Source of the DNA: a virus
IMG/VR virus record: IMGVR_UViG_3300025617_000828
Location: 1 to 35,491 of that record
Length of the DNA stretch: 35,491 nucleotides
Strand: one strand, 5' to 3'
Shown: positions 15,035-22,561 of the stretch, in pieces
How the letters are laid out: every line of letters begins with the position of its first letter
How positions within the stretch are numbered: the stretch's first letter is position 1
Notes under the pieces: generated by a model
Database searches by the model: none
Seen by the model: the letters and a program-made list of their open reading frames with translations, nothing else
Told to the model about the DNA's origin: nothing
Program-made: the position numbers and the translations under genes

Positions 15035-16413
15035 AATGCTTCCTGTGTTAATGTCCAAAAATTTTCTAATTCTGGAAATGTTTTTAAAATATTAGTGTTC
15101 CTGCGTCTGTCGTGTTCTGAAAACCAATTATAAAAATTTCGCCTTGCTTCTAGCAATTTTTCTGCTTCGTAACTAGTATTTTGCATATAGTTAACTACTC
15201 GTCTAAATCTTTCATATTCTAATGAACTAAATTTAGTGCGATCTTTGTCGTCTGTGTTAGTTTTAATAAACTCTAAATGCTTATGCATATATGGCATAAA
15301 TTCATCTTTAGGAAGAATATTCATGTCATATATTGTAGGCTCTTTTAAATGCGGTGTATCAAATCGTATACGTTGCCATTGTGTTTCGTTTTGATCTCCA
15401 TTATACTTTTCTCTCCATTCTAAAATTTTAGAAAGAAGTGTATCAAAACTAGTAACACTAAACAAGTTAAAAGTAATCATAAATGTTACTGGCCAGCCTG
15501 TATTTTTTAAATAATAATCTAAATTTTGTTCCCATAATTTAATATCTAAACCAGTACGTGTATATTCTGCACGGTCCGTCCAAGTGTCAATACTTGTATA
15601 CAGTTTAAAACTTCTAATTTTGTTTTCTTCTTTAAGGCGTTTAACAGTGTCTGTAAGTTTTTTAACAAGCGCAGGCTTAACGCCCATATTACTGTTAAGC
15701 TCGATTTGCAGATGTGGTTTAGGCTCTGCATCTAATCTTTCAAATAATTCCCATGTGCTTTTATGCATTAACGGTTCGCCGCCGGTAATACGTAAGATGT
15801 TTAAAGTCTTGCTAACTTCTGGCCACCATTTCCACCATGCTTCTACATACGGATTTTCTTCTTCACGATGGAATACTTTAAACCAGTCTATGTCTTGTCT
15901 GTGGTCGGTGCTTGTTTCGTAAGGACCGTGTTGTTTAATTTCGTTGTAGTATCTGCTTGAAGCTTTGGGATGACAGTAGCCGCACTTAAAGTTACATTCA
16001 TTCGAGAAGCTAATTTCAATATATTCAGGGTTGATATCATAATTAAATCCATTTTCTGTTATTTCGGTTAATCGTTCCGGAGTGTATATACTAGCTGTTT
16101 TAATATGCCTATCACTAACATAGTCTTTGCCCATTGCTTCGATCTTCCAACAATAGTTGCAACCACTAGGTTTTCTGCCTTCTAACATTTCTTTTCGTTG
16201 TAATTTTTTTTCTTGTGTGTTGTGTAATGCACTAGGATTATCTTGTATTTCTGTTAATGGAATCTTATGCGGTGCAGGATGATAACAACTATGCGTTTCA
16301 CCTGTTTGCAAATAAATTGTAGTATGATGCCACTTAGCCATACAGAATGTAGGACTAACTGTCCTATCTGTTATAGGAATTATTTGTTTAATTTTATCTA
16401 ATTCACTGTTCAT
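15031..16413 (-). CDS. radical SAM protein, divergent N-terminal extension (RS7)
   Basis: A 460-residue radical SAM protein related to RS1 and RS4. CNFKCGYC gives C140/C144/C147, followed by ITGGEP. Its N-terminal extension keeps only part of the paralogues' cysteine pattern: PTFC (C24) instead of CTFC, a single Cys (C43) instead of CC, and then CNYC before residue 100. An auxiliary cluster there would need other ligands or be absent. I chose the ATG at 16413, which gives the same distance to the first Cys as in RS4; the ATG at 16482 adds 23 residues overlapping the upstream glycosyltransferase gene. No strong Shine-Dalgarno is seen, and it overlaps that gene by 11 bp. Confidence 0.87.
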   Translation of the reverse strand: MNSELDKIKQIIPITDRTVSPTFCMAKWHHTTIYLQTGETHSCYHPAPHKIPLTEIQDNPSALHNTQEKKLQRKEMLEGRKPSGCNYCWKIEAMGKDYVSDRHIKTASIYTPERLTEITENGFNYDINPEYIEISFSNECNFKCGYCHPKASSRYYNEIKQHGPYETSTDHRQDIDWFKVFHREEENPYVEAWWKWWPEVSKTLNILRITGGEPLMHKSTWELFERLDAEPKPHLQIELNSNMGVKPALVKKLTDTVKRLKEENKIRSFKLYTSIDTWTDRAEYTRTGLDIKLWEQNLDYYLKNTGWPVTFMITFNLFSVTSFDTLLSKILEWREKYNGDQNETQWQRIRFDTPHLKEPTIYDMNILPKDEFMPYMHKHLEFIKTNTDDKDRTKFSSLEYERFRRVVNYMQNTSYEAEKLLEARRNFYNWFSEHDRRRNTNILKTFPELENFWTLTQEAL

Positions 16414-17305
16414 TTTTACGTTTTCTAATAACTCTAGGAGTATTGTTATAAATTGATTTAAAGAAATGGCTTGCGTTTGCATCTAACTCGCCAATTTCAA
16501 TTCCTAAACTTGATCTTATTTTATCGCCTAAATCTTCAATTTCTTCTAGTAGATTTTCTTCAGTAATTTCTAAAGATCTCCAATAGCTGTTTAACCACTC
16601 GAAATCTCTTACTTCTGCATGATTCCAGTCTGTACACATTGTTTTGTACAATCCTTGACGTGCTCCTAGCATACTCCATATACCGTTTTCAACATCGGCA
16701 CCAACTGAACACCATACTCGAAGTCTATCATAATTTTGCCACCAGGCACCTTTAACATTTGTTAATTTTGATCCCTGGTTAAGACACATCTTAACACCTT
16801 CGCGAAAGCCCGCTCGCCAAGCCTGCCAAGGTGTCGCATTAGTGTAAGATACGCTGTAATTCTCGTTAAATTGATAATACTTATCGTCAAAACAAAACTC
16901 CACTTGTCCTTTATCGTCGCCTTCTTCACTTGCTTCGTGTGTTTTCATATTGTGAACAAACTTACGTGTCCACATTTTGAGGCCGCCGTTTCCGTACATC
17001 AAGCCGTTGACGTGTACTTTGCCGCACCAACTGAATACATGCTCTGGTGTTAATCCTAGTTGATCTAAATCAACTTCAATATTTAAAAACTCCTGATTAA
17101 TAATATTGTCTGCATCTACAGTAATAAAATATTCTGTTTCTGCAATATCTGCACATGCCTTGTGTGCTGCATCACTTCCATGTACTCCGTGTACACGTTT
17201 TGCCCATGGAACCTTTTGACACAAATCTGCATAATTTTTTTCTGCATTGGGCTCATCATACGATAAAAATACAATGTCTTGATCAACTACTCTTATCTTA
17301 CTCAT
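16403..17305 (-). CDS. GT-A-like glycosyltransferase (DxD), long paralogue
   Basis: A 300-residue protein with a probable GT-A fold: DIVFLSYDEPNAEKNY near the N-terminus and DxD at D64-A-D66 (TVDADN). It is a paralogue of the 224-residue protein at 9375-10049; the long form has an insertion with an acidic stretch (EASEEGDDKGQ) and an extra C-terminal tail of about 50 residues (coiled-coil-like, Glu-rich, then a basic end RKRKNEQ). The shared core GNGGLKMW, AWRAGFREG and GARQG suggests the same reaction on different donors or acceptors. AGAGGA precedes the ATG. It overlaps the unknown upstream gene as ATGA. The glycosyltransferase role is inferred. Confidence 0.75.
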   Translation of the reverse strand: MSKIRVVDQDIVFLSYDEPNAEKNYADLCQKVPWAKRVHGVHGSDAAHKACADIAETEYFITVDADNIINQEFLNIEVDLDQLGLTPEHVFSWCGKVHVNGLMYGNGGLKMWTRKFVHNMKTHEASEEGDDKGQVEFCFDDKYYQFNENYSVSYTNATPWQAWRAGFREGVKMCLNQGSKLTNVKGAWWQNYDRLRVWCSVGADVENGIWSMLGARQGLYKTMCTDWNHAEVRDFEWLNSYWRSLEITEENLLEEIEDLGDKIRSSLGIEIGELDANASHFFKSIYNNTPRVIRKRKNEQ

Positions 17306-17871
17306 ACAATCCTCTTAAACTGGTAAGTGTCAAATCTTCTAGGTGTATATATGCTTATCGGTTCTTCAGTTGTTTCGAATGGCATATTAAACGGTGCTAT
17401 AAAGTAGTTATCGTTAACCACCGTTCCGAAGTGTACAGAAAGAGTTTTATAAAGTACATTTGGATCTCCTTTAGCTGTAATACTAAACAACATATTTGAA
17501 TTAAGTGTAACTCCTTTAGATCGTATATTATGTTTTAATTCCTTACCAATTTGAATTTTCCAACAAGTATTTGGTATATCTTGTATTACAGTTATATCAG
17601 GTTCTTTAATATCACTTACTGGTATTTCATAAATGAATTCATTTACAGTAAGTTGATCGAGTATATGTTCATGTATAGAAATAAGTTCAAGAGTTTTTGT
17701 TTTTGAATTATATTCAACTTTATAATCTTTGAACTTTTCTTTGCCTTCTATTAAATTATTAACCATTGACAACGGGACTTCGATAGTATTATCTCCATCC
17801 TTGCTAGGCCCAATACGAATTATTTTTCCAGAATCTTTTTCGAATTGCACATACATTATCTGTTCAGGCAT
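17302..17871 (-). CDS. hypothetical protein, predicted beta-rich
   Basis: A 189-residue protein that I do not recognise. The sequence alternates short hydrophobic and charged stretches (for example IMYVQFEKDSGKIIRIG at the start and SLSVHFG-like strands later), suggesting a mostly beta structure; no signal peptide, membrane segment, metal motif or DxD is visible. The start at 17871 has AAGGAA upstream at a spacing of about ten; the ATG at 17856, which would overlap the upstream stop as TAATG, is the alternative. It lies between two glycosyltransferase genes and is coupled to both, so it may be an accessory or virion-associated protein. Confidence 0.7.
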   Translation of the reverse strand: MPEQIMYVQFEKDSGKIIRIGPSKDGDNTIEVPLSMVNNLIEGKEKFKDYKVEYNSKTKTLELISIHEHILDQLTVNEFIYEIPVSDIKEPDITVIQDIPNTCWKIQIGKELKHNIRSKGVTLNSNMLFSITAKGDPNVLYKTLSVHFGTVVNDNYFIAPFNMPFETTEEPISIYTPRRFDTYQFKRIV

Positions 17872-18686
17872 TTTTCATATTTCCTTATAATTCTTTCTTC
17901 GACAAACTCGTTTTCGGTATAATGGAATACTGTGTTTTGTAAATGATTTCCAATTTTAAGTTTTAAATCATCTGTTATGTAAATTCCAACTTTATGTTGC
18001 CATTTAGATACAGGCTCATACCAGCCTTGTATTGCAGCTTTCATGTGTACAATCATTGGTATATCTTGTTTTACGTTTGTAATCTCAGTATCAATGTCTA
18101 ATATTTTTGCTGCAATTGCACAAGTAATATCCATACTGGGTTGTTTAGGAAAATATTCTTTACAAAAATGCCCGTAAAATAATTCCCAGTTATTATTAAT
18201 AAGCTCTACCCAAGTATAATATTCTTTACTTTTTTTGCATTTTTTAAAGTAATGTAAAGTATTATATACATTAGGAAGATTGTTTGCTACAAAAGCCTTA
18301 CGATAGTAATTGTTGGTTATTAACTCTTGCCTATAAGTAAATACTCTAGTTGGATAAAATATATCGTAATTTTTAAAAAAATTCCATGCATATTCTAAAT
18401 TTTGTAGAACTAATATGTCGGTATCTAAAACTATAGTTTCGTCATACGGCGTGGCATGATAAAGTTTCCATCTGTGTTCTGTTTGAAATCTACTGTTAGT
18501 TTCTGTGTACCACGGAATATCAATAATTTTATCAAATACCCACGTATACTCTTCTGGTACTTGTGTTGATGTAACAACACTTACAGGATACTTGTTTTCA
18601 GTGGCAACTAAACTCATTGCACACAAATATGCTTGTTTTACATATTCAGCACCTTCAGCATATAATAGAAATCCTTTACTGCTCAT
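17856..18686 (-). CDS. GT8-like glycosyltransferase (A)
   Basis: A 276-residue protein with the layout of GT8/glycogenin-like retaining glycosyltransferases: an N-terminal strand (GFLLYAEG), a helix with YVKQAYLCAMSL, PVSVVTS, and the sugar-nucleotide/Mn-binding DxD at D88-T-D90 (YDETIVLDTDIL). The C-terminal part has IPMIVHMK followed by a basic Lys-rich end, in the place where GT8 enzymes have an HxxGxxKPW-like motif, although that motif is not exact. It is paralogous to the next gene upstream (18676-19560), sharing YCKQAY/YVKQAY and TPYDET-x-x-LDTD. It would transfer a sugar in the host cytoplasm. Confidence 0.78.
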   Translation of the reverse strand: MSSKGFLLYAEGAEYVKQAYLCAMSLVATENKYPVSVVTSTQVPEEYTWVFDKIIDIPWYTETNSRFQTEHRWKLYHATPYDETIVLDTDILVLQNLEYAWNFFKNYDIFYPTRVFTYRQELITNNYYRKAFVANNLPNVYNTLHYFKKCKKSKEYYTWVELINNNWELFYGHFCKEYFPKQPSMDITCAIAAKILDIDTEITNVKQDIPMIVHMKAAIQGWYEPVSKWQHKVGIYITDDLKLKIGNHLQNTVFHYTENEFVEERIIRKYEKCLNR

Positions 18687-19560
18687 CTATGCACCTGTTT
18701 AAACTAAATTTATTCATAACGTGTACATTACTATTCTTCATTTTCAAAGGAACAAACTCTCCTCTAAAATTTTCTTTTTGTAAAAGAATTAATAGTTCGT
18801 TATTGTTAATATTCCATAAGACATTTTTATCAGTAATAAAGTATAAAACTCCCGGCATTGATTTTACAAAATCTCCAGACTGATATCCGTTCATGATATG
18901 TGATGCAATGCTAAAACTATAATCATTCCTATAGTAAGGACTGCGTAGCTGAAAAACACTATTATAGTGTTTCCAGTTTTCTTGTATATGCTGTAATAAA
19001 TCAAAAAATATTTTATTAACTGATGTCTTTCTAAAAAAGACACAAGTTGCCCAATAAAAATCTACACTACTATCGGATATTCTATCAAATCTTCCATTAC
19101 GATTTGTTTGTGTTAGATCATACGATGTTTTGTACATTAATAAATCATGTGCTTGATTAAAGCACTGTTTAAAAGTGTCATTACATATTACTACATCTGT
19201 GTCTAATATTAGAGTTTCGTCATATGGGGTTATATCATATGCCAAAGTTCTAGTTTCATTTTTGAACTCTAATTTTTTTTCGATCAGTATACCATCATAA
19301 AAAGTTCGACGACCGTGATTTTCAGTTTTTGATAACGTTGTGTTTTCTTTAAGATCAGACTCTTTCCACACAATGCTAATAATATTATCAAATACTTCTT
19401 CAGCGTCTGAATATGCTGATAACAAATAAGAAGTACTATCTGTAACGATAGTAGTGGGCAAATCTAAATACTTGCTTATACGTTTTGCAAGAAAATATGC
19501 TTGTTTGCAATAATCTATTTGAGCATTATTTCGAGCAAATAATAAAACACCTTTACTCAT
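18676..19560 (-). CDS. GT8-like glycosyltransferase (B)
   Basis: A 294-residue paralogue of the preceding gene in the map. It has GVLLFARN at the N-terminus, YCKQAYFLAKRI, TTIVTDS, and DxD at D120-T-D122 within TPYDETLILDTDVV. An insertion of about 30 residues before the DxD separates it from copy A. The C-terminal region is Asn-rich and lacks an obvious HxxGxxK motif. Copies A and B overlap by 11 bp and lie in tandem, which suggests local duplication followed by divergence. The small 117-residue gene just upstream overlaps it by 8 bp. Confidence 0.77.
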   Translation of the reverse strand: MSKGVLLFARNNAQIDYCKQAYFLAKRISKYLDLPTTIVTDSTSYLLSAYSDAEEVFDNIISIVWKESDLKENTTLSKTENHGRRTFYDGILIEKKLEFKNETRTLAYDITPYDETLILDTDVVICNDTFKQCFNQAHDLLMYKTSYDLTQTNRNGRFDRISDSSVDFYWATCVFFRKTSVNKIFFDLLQHIQENWKHYNSVFQLRSPYYRNDYSFSIASHIMNGYQSGDFVKSMPGVLYFITDKNVLWNINNNELLILLQKENFRGEFVPLKMKNSNVHVMNKFSLNRCIDEQ

Positions 19561-19906
19561 ACTCTACTAATTTCTCCACACTTCGATTTTTACGAAGTTT
19601 CTCGTACTCTGCATGATATTCGTTAGTAGAAGTAAAATATGTATTCATTAAGTCAGATAAAAAACTTTCAAGATCTTTAATCATAATTGGTGTTTCATTA
19701 TCGTCAATTAAAACGATATCTTCATCATTTCCCCTATCTACTAACATGTTTACAAAGGTAATTAAGTCTTTTGTAACAGTAAATTGTCCACCTAAGTGAT
19801 AATGTAATGTTTGTTCTTTAAATTTTTCTTTTAACATACGCTTTTGATTGTTAAGCGTTACCATATAATTGGAAAAATTAAGTGCTTTTTCTAATCTTTC
19901 ATCCAT
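19553..19906 (-). CDS. small conserved phage-type protein, unknown
   Basis: A 117-residue acidic protein of unknown function. It starts with a helix-forming stretch (MDERLEKALNFSNY, then KRMLKEKFKEQ), has a LGGQF turn, a hydrophobic helix (DLITFVNMLVD), an acidic patch (DEDIVLIDDNE), and ends in a charged helix; alpha-helical with coiled-coil potential. There is no membrane segment. It is the first gene after a perfect-consensus sigma70 promoter and has AGGAG six nucleotides before its ATG, so it should be strongly expressed together with the glycosyltransferase run. A regulatory or structural-accessory role is possible but not shown. Confidence 0.75.
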   Translation of the reverse strand: MDERLEKALNFSNYMVTLNNQKRMLKEKFKEQTLHYHLGGQFTVTKDLITFVNMLVDRGNDEDIVLIDDNETPIMIKDLESFLSDLMNTYFTSTNEYHAEYEKLRKNRSVEKLVEYE

Positions 19907-19912
19907 AAGAAA

Positions 19913-19947
19913 CTCCTATTAGTCTTTACATTATATACTAATAGGAG
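19913..19947. repeat. perfect 10-bp inverted repeat around the promoter -10
   Basis: CTCCTATTAG at 19913-19922 and its exact complement CTAATAGGAG at 19938-19947 are separated by 15 bp that contain the -10 hexamer. One arm lies in the promoter spacer and the other covers the start of the transcript and the Shine-Dalgarno. Because the upstream arm is not transcribed, it is unlikely to be an RNA hairpin in transcripts from this promoter. It is a candidate operator for a dimeric repressor, though readthrough RNA from the structural genes could fold it and hide the AGGAG. Confidence 0.6.
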
Positions 19948-19958
19948 CAATATGTCAA
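19930..19958 (-). promoter_or_regulatory. perfect sigma70 promoter, TTGACA-17-TATAAT
   Basis: On the minus strand TTGACA (19958-19953) and TATAAT (19935-19930) are separated by exactly 17 bp, both hexamers matching the consensus at every base. The expected start is near 19923, giving a short leader with AGGAG (19917-19913) and the ATG at 19906. It should drive the eleven-gene unit down to 10081. It stands in a 65-bp gap just after the last late structural gene and marks the change of promoter type. Confidence 0.85.
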
Positions 19959-19971
19959 GTGTTATATTGGA

Positions 19972-21000
19972 TTATTCGTAAGTATTTGTTTTACTTACAG
20001 CCGGATAAGGAAGTACAACTTGAACATCAGATCTTCTTGCACTGATAGTAGTCGTAATCTCTCCTGTGACACTTTCATCTACTAATGCGCCGTACGGTGG
20101 TGGTGGGCTAGGATCAGGCCTATCGCCTACGTCATTATCTTCAAGTAGTACTTTAAATTCTAATATTGCGGCATTACCCGAATTAACTCTTGCTTGTATC
20201 TTATATCTGTTTTCAGCATATTCTGCATCGTTGCCGCCTTTTTCAAATATAGTTTGGTAAGTTCCAGTTAATCCATCATTACCAAATGTAGCAAGGGTAA
20301 CGCCAGTACTACTACCAGTTATAGTAGTATAATTAATACCTAGTTGTATTTGTCCTGGATTTTCAAGCATTGCTTTCCAGTCAGTATCTTTTGCGCTTGC
20401 GCCGCCACCAAATACAAGTCCGTACTCTAAGATAGTATCGACTCTAATTTGGCCTCCTGAATTAAAAAAATGTCTTCTAGCATTAGTATCAGTAAATGTA
20501 ATACTAAATTCTAAGTCAATGTTTCCGTTCCAGCTAGTAGTTCTGTCATCTGTATCTAAATCAGCAACATCCGATTGTCCTACTGCAATATTAAAACGGT
20601 TCAACTCAAGGGTATCCATCAAACTTAAATAATCATTAAATCCGCCTGTTATGTCAGCATTGTCAAAAGTATAGCTTCCGTCAGATGGATCAAACGTTAA
20701 ATCAGTTCCTGTTTCATCTGCGCCAATAATATCACCTTGGACAATATCTTTAATAGTTATAGGATCGCCTGTTTGGTGCGTAAAAACTTTAGTCATGTCA
20801 TCATGTAAGTTTTGCATTTGTAATGCTGTTACAGAATCGCCGTCGCCTGCACCTGGGCTAGATGGAGCAGAAACTTGTGAACTTGCTAATGCTTGACCAT
20901 AGCCAAAATCAGTTGAGCCGTTTCCAAGAACTTGATCAATTCTGCTCTGGAGACCATTATATTGTGATGCTGTTATCGAATCGCCTACATTAACTGCCAT
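19972..21000 (-). CDS. virion structural protein, probable
   Basis: A 342-residue protein, probably a late structural component. The N-terminus has two related helical segments (GDSITASQYNGLQSRID at about 6-22 and GDSVTALQMQNLHDDMT at about 54-70), each beginning GDS-(I/V)-TA. The rest is Gly-, Thr- and Asp-rich and beta-like (residues 90-290), and there is a proline-rich stretch (DPSPPPPYG) near 300. Such a composition is usual for tail or fibre-attachment proteins of marine T4-like phages. AAGGAA precedes the ATG, with a TATAAATA late promoter 24 nt upstream. The exact role is unknown. Confidence 0.7.
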   Translation of the reverse strand: MAVNVGDSITASQYNGLQSRIDQVLGNGSTDFGYGQALASSQVSAPSSPGAGDGDSVTALQMQNLHDDMTKVFTHQTGDPITIKDIVQGDIIGADETGTDLTFDPSDGSYTFDNADITGGFNDYLSLMDTLELNRFNIAVGQSDVADLDTDDRTTSWNGNIDLEFSITFTDTNARRHFFNSGGQIRVDTILEYGLVFGGGASAKDTDWKAMLENPGQIQLGINYTTITGSSTGVTLATFGNDGLTGTYQTIFEKGGNDAEYAENRYKIQARVNSGNAAILEFKVLLEDNDVGDRPDPSPPPPYGALVDESVTGEITTTISARRSDVQVVLPYPAVSKTNTYE

Positions 21001-21024
21001 TTTTATTTCCTTGTTATATGCGTA

Positions 21025-21032
21025 TATTTATA
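21025..21032 (-). promoter_or_regulatory. T4-like late promoter, TATAAATA
   Basis: The minus strand reads TATAAATA here, identical to the T4 late-promoter consensus, 24 nt upstream of the ATG at 21000 and overlapping the stop codon of the upstream fibre gene. Two further NATAAATA octamers occupy the same relative place in the other gaps of the structural region, which supports it; a single octamer would be common by chance in DNA this AT-rich. Confidence 0.75.
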
Positions 21033-22518
21033 CTTTTAATACACACTCGACTAATTTTTCTTCTTCTGAATTGTTAGTTTCTAGTGCTACACCTACCATC
21101 GAAGTTGTTCCTATAGTAGAACAAACTCCATTTTCCCAAGCATACACCGGCATGCCCTTTGATACAGGACCTGTAATACGCACCGGTACACGGCCTTTAA
21201 GTGCAACATAGTCGCCATTAGCTTCGGCATTCATTTTAAATGCAGGCTCGTCTGAAATAACACCTATAGAAACATCGCTTGCACTTGCGGCTCTAACTTC
21301 ACTATCGCCGCCTACTGCAACCGCAGTACCTACTGGATAAGGTTGATCACAAATATATTTTTCTGCTAAGTCAGCGAATTTTGCTTCTAATGCAACACCT
21401 CTAAATAAATTAGCACGTAAATCGCCACTTGCATCTCTAACTGCAACCGTATTTGCAGTTGCAGATACATCACCTGCTCTTGTGTTTCCGCTAACAACTA
21501 GTGCTGATGCTTTTTCTGATAGTCCAGTAAAGTTAGTTGAATAAATGTTGTTGTACGTTCTTGTTGCGCTACCAAGGTTAACTGTTTCAACTGTTACGCC
21601 GTCAGTTTGATATCCAGGATAAACAATATTACCGTCAATTATTAAAGAGTTTCTTAAATTACCGATACTGTCTTTTGCGCTTAAAATAATTTTTGTGCCA
21701 ACATCATTAGTAATAAATGCTTCATTTTCGTTATCGATATAAACTTGTAAATCGTTTGATCCGCCTACCGTAAATCCTGCGTCGGCAAATTCAACACTAA
21801 AGTCAAAGATAGTTGGTTGTCCAGACTGCGTAGTAACATAATTTGTTGCATCGAGACCGTTTAGTTTAGCAGCATTAGAAGCTGTTCCCCAAAACACATG
21901 ATCCGTTGCAGTTTTTCCGCCTGTTGATCCAAGAGTATTAACTAGTGTTATACCTTTTTTAACTACGTCAAACCCAGGAATAACATTTTCAGCATCTGTG
22001 CTATCAATAGTAAATGCATCGTTTGATATAACATGTACAACAGTGTCATTAATAACTGAAACAATAACAGAACGGTTAGTACCTTGTGTATCACGAACAG
22101 TACGTGATTGCATCTGTGTAACGCCTTCGCCTGCGTCTTGGGGTCCTACTAAAACAAAGTCTGTTCCGTTATATGCATACAACTGTTCGTTTCCAGTATC
22201 CCACCAAAAATCACCTTCTGTTAATCCTGATGGTGCAGCAGAACTAATTTCTGCGCCACCGGTTGTACGGAATTTAGATCCGTCATAGAACTTTAGCTTT
22301 GAATTAGAACTGTCAAACCAAATCTGTCCGCTGATCGCTTTTGGTGGTGCAGTTGATCCTGCAAAGTTTTCTAGCAAGTATACAAAGTTTTCGTTTTGGA
22401 TTTCTCCATAACCTGCATAGTTTTTACCAACTAACTTTAAATCAGTTGTTTGGTCAATTGTTCCGTCTTCGACTACTGTTAAGACTGTTCTGTTATATCT
22501 ATCGATAGTGTATGCCAT
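21028..22518 (-). CDS. tail fibre protein, paralogue 1
   Basis: A 496-residue tail fibre protein. Residues 1-130 form a module shared with the next two genes: a T(S/T)DxKLxGKN-x-x-GYGE segment, ENF-x-x-LLENFA, then two repeats of the GQIWFD...LKFYDG and GDFWWDTGNEQLYAYNG type ending in VLVGP. The middle is beta-rich with Asn/Thr/Gly. The C-terminal 80 residues (IGVISDEPAF, YVALKGRVPVRI, GMPVYAW) look like a compact trimerising or autoprocessing tail-tip domain, similar to those at the end of other marine phage fibres. A late promoter of the NATAAATA type and an AGGGG site precede it. Confidence 0.8.
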   Translation of the reverse strand: MAYTIDRYNRTVLTVVEDGTIDQTTDLKLVGKNYAGYGEIQNENFVYLLENFAGSTAPPKAISGQIWFDSSNSKLKFYDGSKFRTTGGAEISSAAPSGLTEGDFWWDTGNEQLYAYNGTDFVLVGPQDAGEGVTQMQSRTVRDTQGTNRSVIVSVINDTVVHVISNDAFTIDSTDAENVIPGFDVVKKGITLVNTLGSTGGKTATDHVFWGTASNAAKLNGLDATNYVTTQSGQPTIFDFSVEFADAGFTVGGSNDLQVYIDNENEAFITNDVGTKIILSAKDSIGNLRNSLIIDGNIVYPGYQTDGVTVETVNLGSATRTYNNIYSTNFTGLSEKASALVVSGNTRAGDVSATANTVAVRDASGDLRANLFRGVALEAKFADLAEKYICDQPYPVGTAVAVGGDSEVRAASASDVSIGVISDEPAFKMNAEANGDYVALKGRVPVRITGPVSKGMPVYAWENGVCSTIGTTSMVGVALETNNSEEEKLVECVLKV

Positions 22519-22542
22519 CTGTTGAACCCCTGTTATATTACA

Positions 22543-22550
22543 TATTTATC
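22543..22550 (-). promoter_or_regulatory. late promoter, GATAAATA
   Basis: GATAAATA on the minus strand lies in the 43-bp gap between two fibre genes, 24 nt upstream of the ATG at 22518. It fits the NATAAATA form reported for late promoters of cyanophage relatives of T4. The spacing is identical to that of the TATAAATA upstream of 21000. Confidence 0.68.
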
Positions 22551-22561
22551 GTATTTACTTA

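Noticed and set aside
15584-15922. 112-codon plus-strand ORF inside RS7
   Set aside because: Antisense to the radical SAM coding frame with its conserved motifs; low-complexity Ser/Leu composition.
17305-17333. TTGACA at 17328-17333 (minus) as a promoter for the long glycosyltransferase
   Set aside because: The hexamer 17 bp downstream is ATTGTA and would overlap the start codon; the match is poor.
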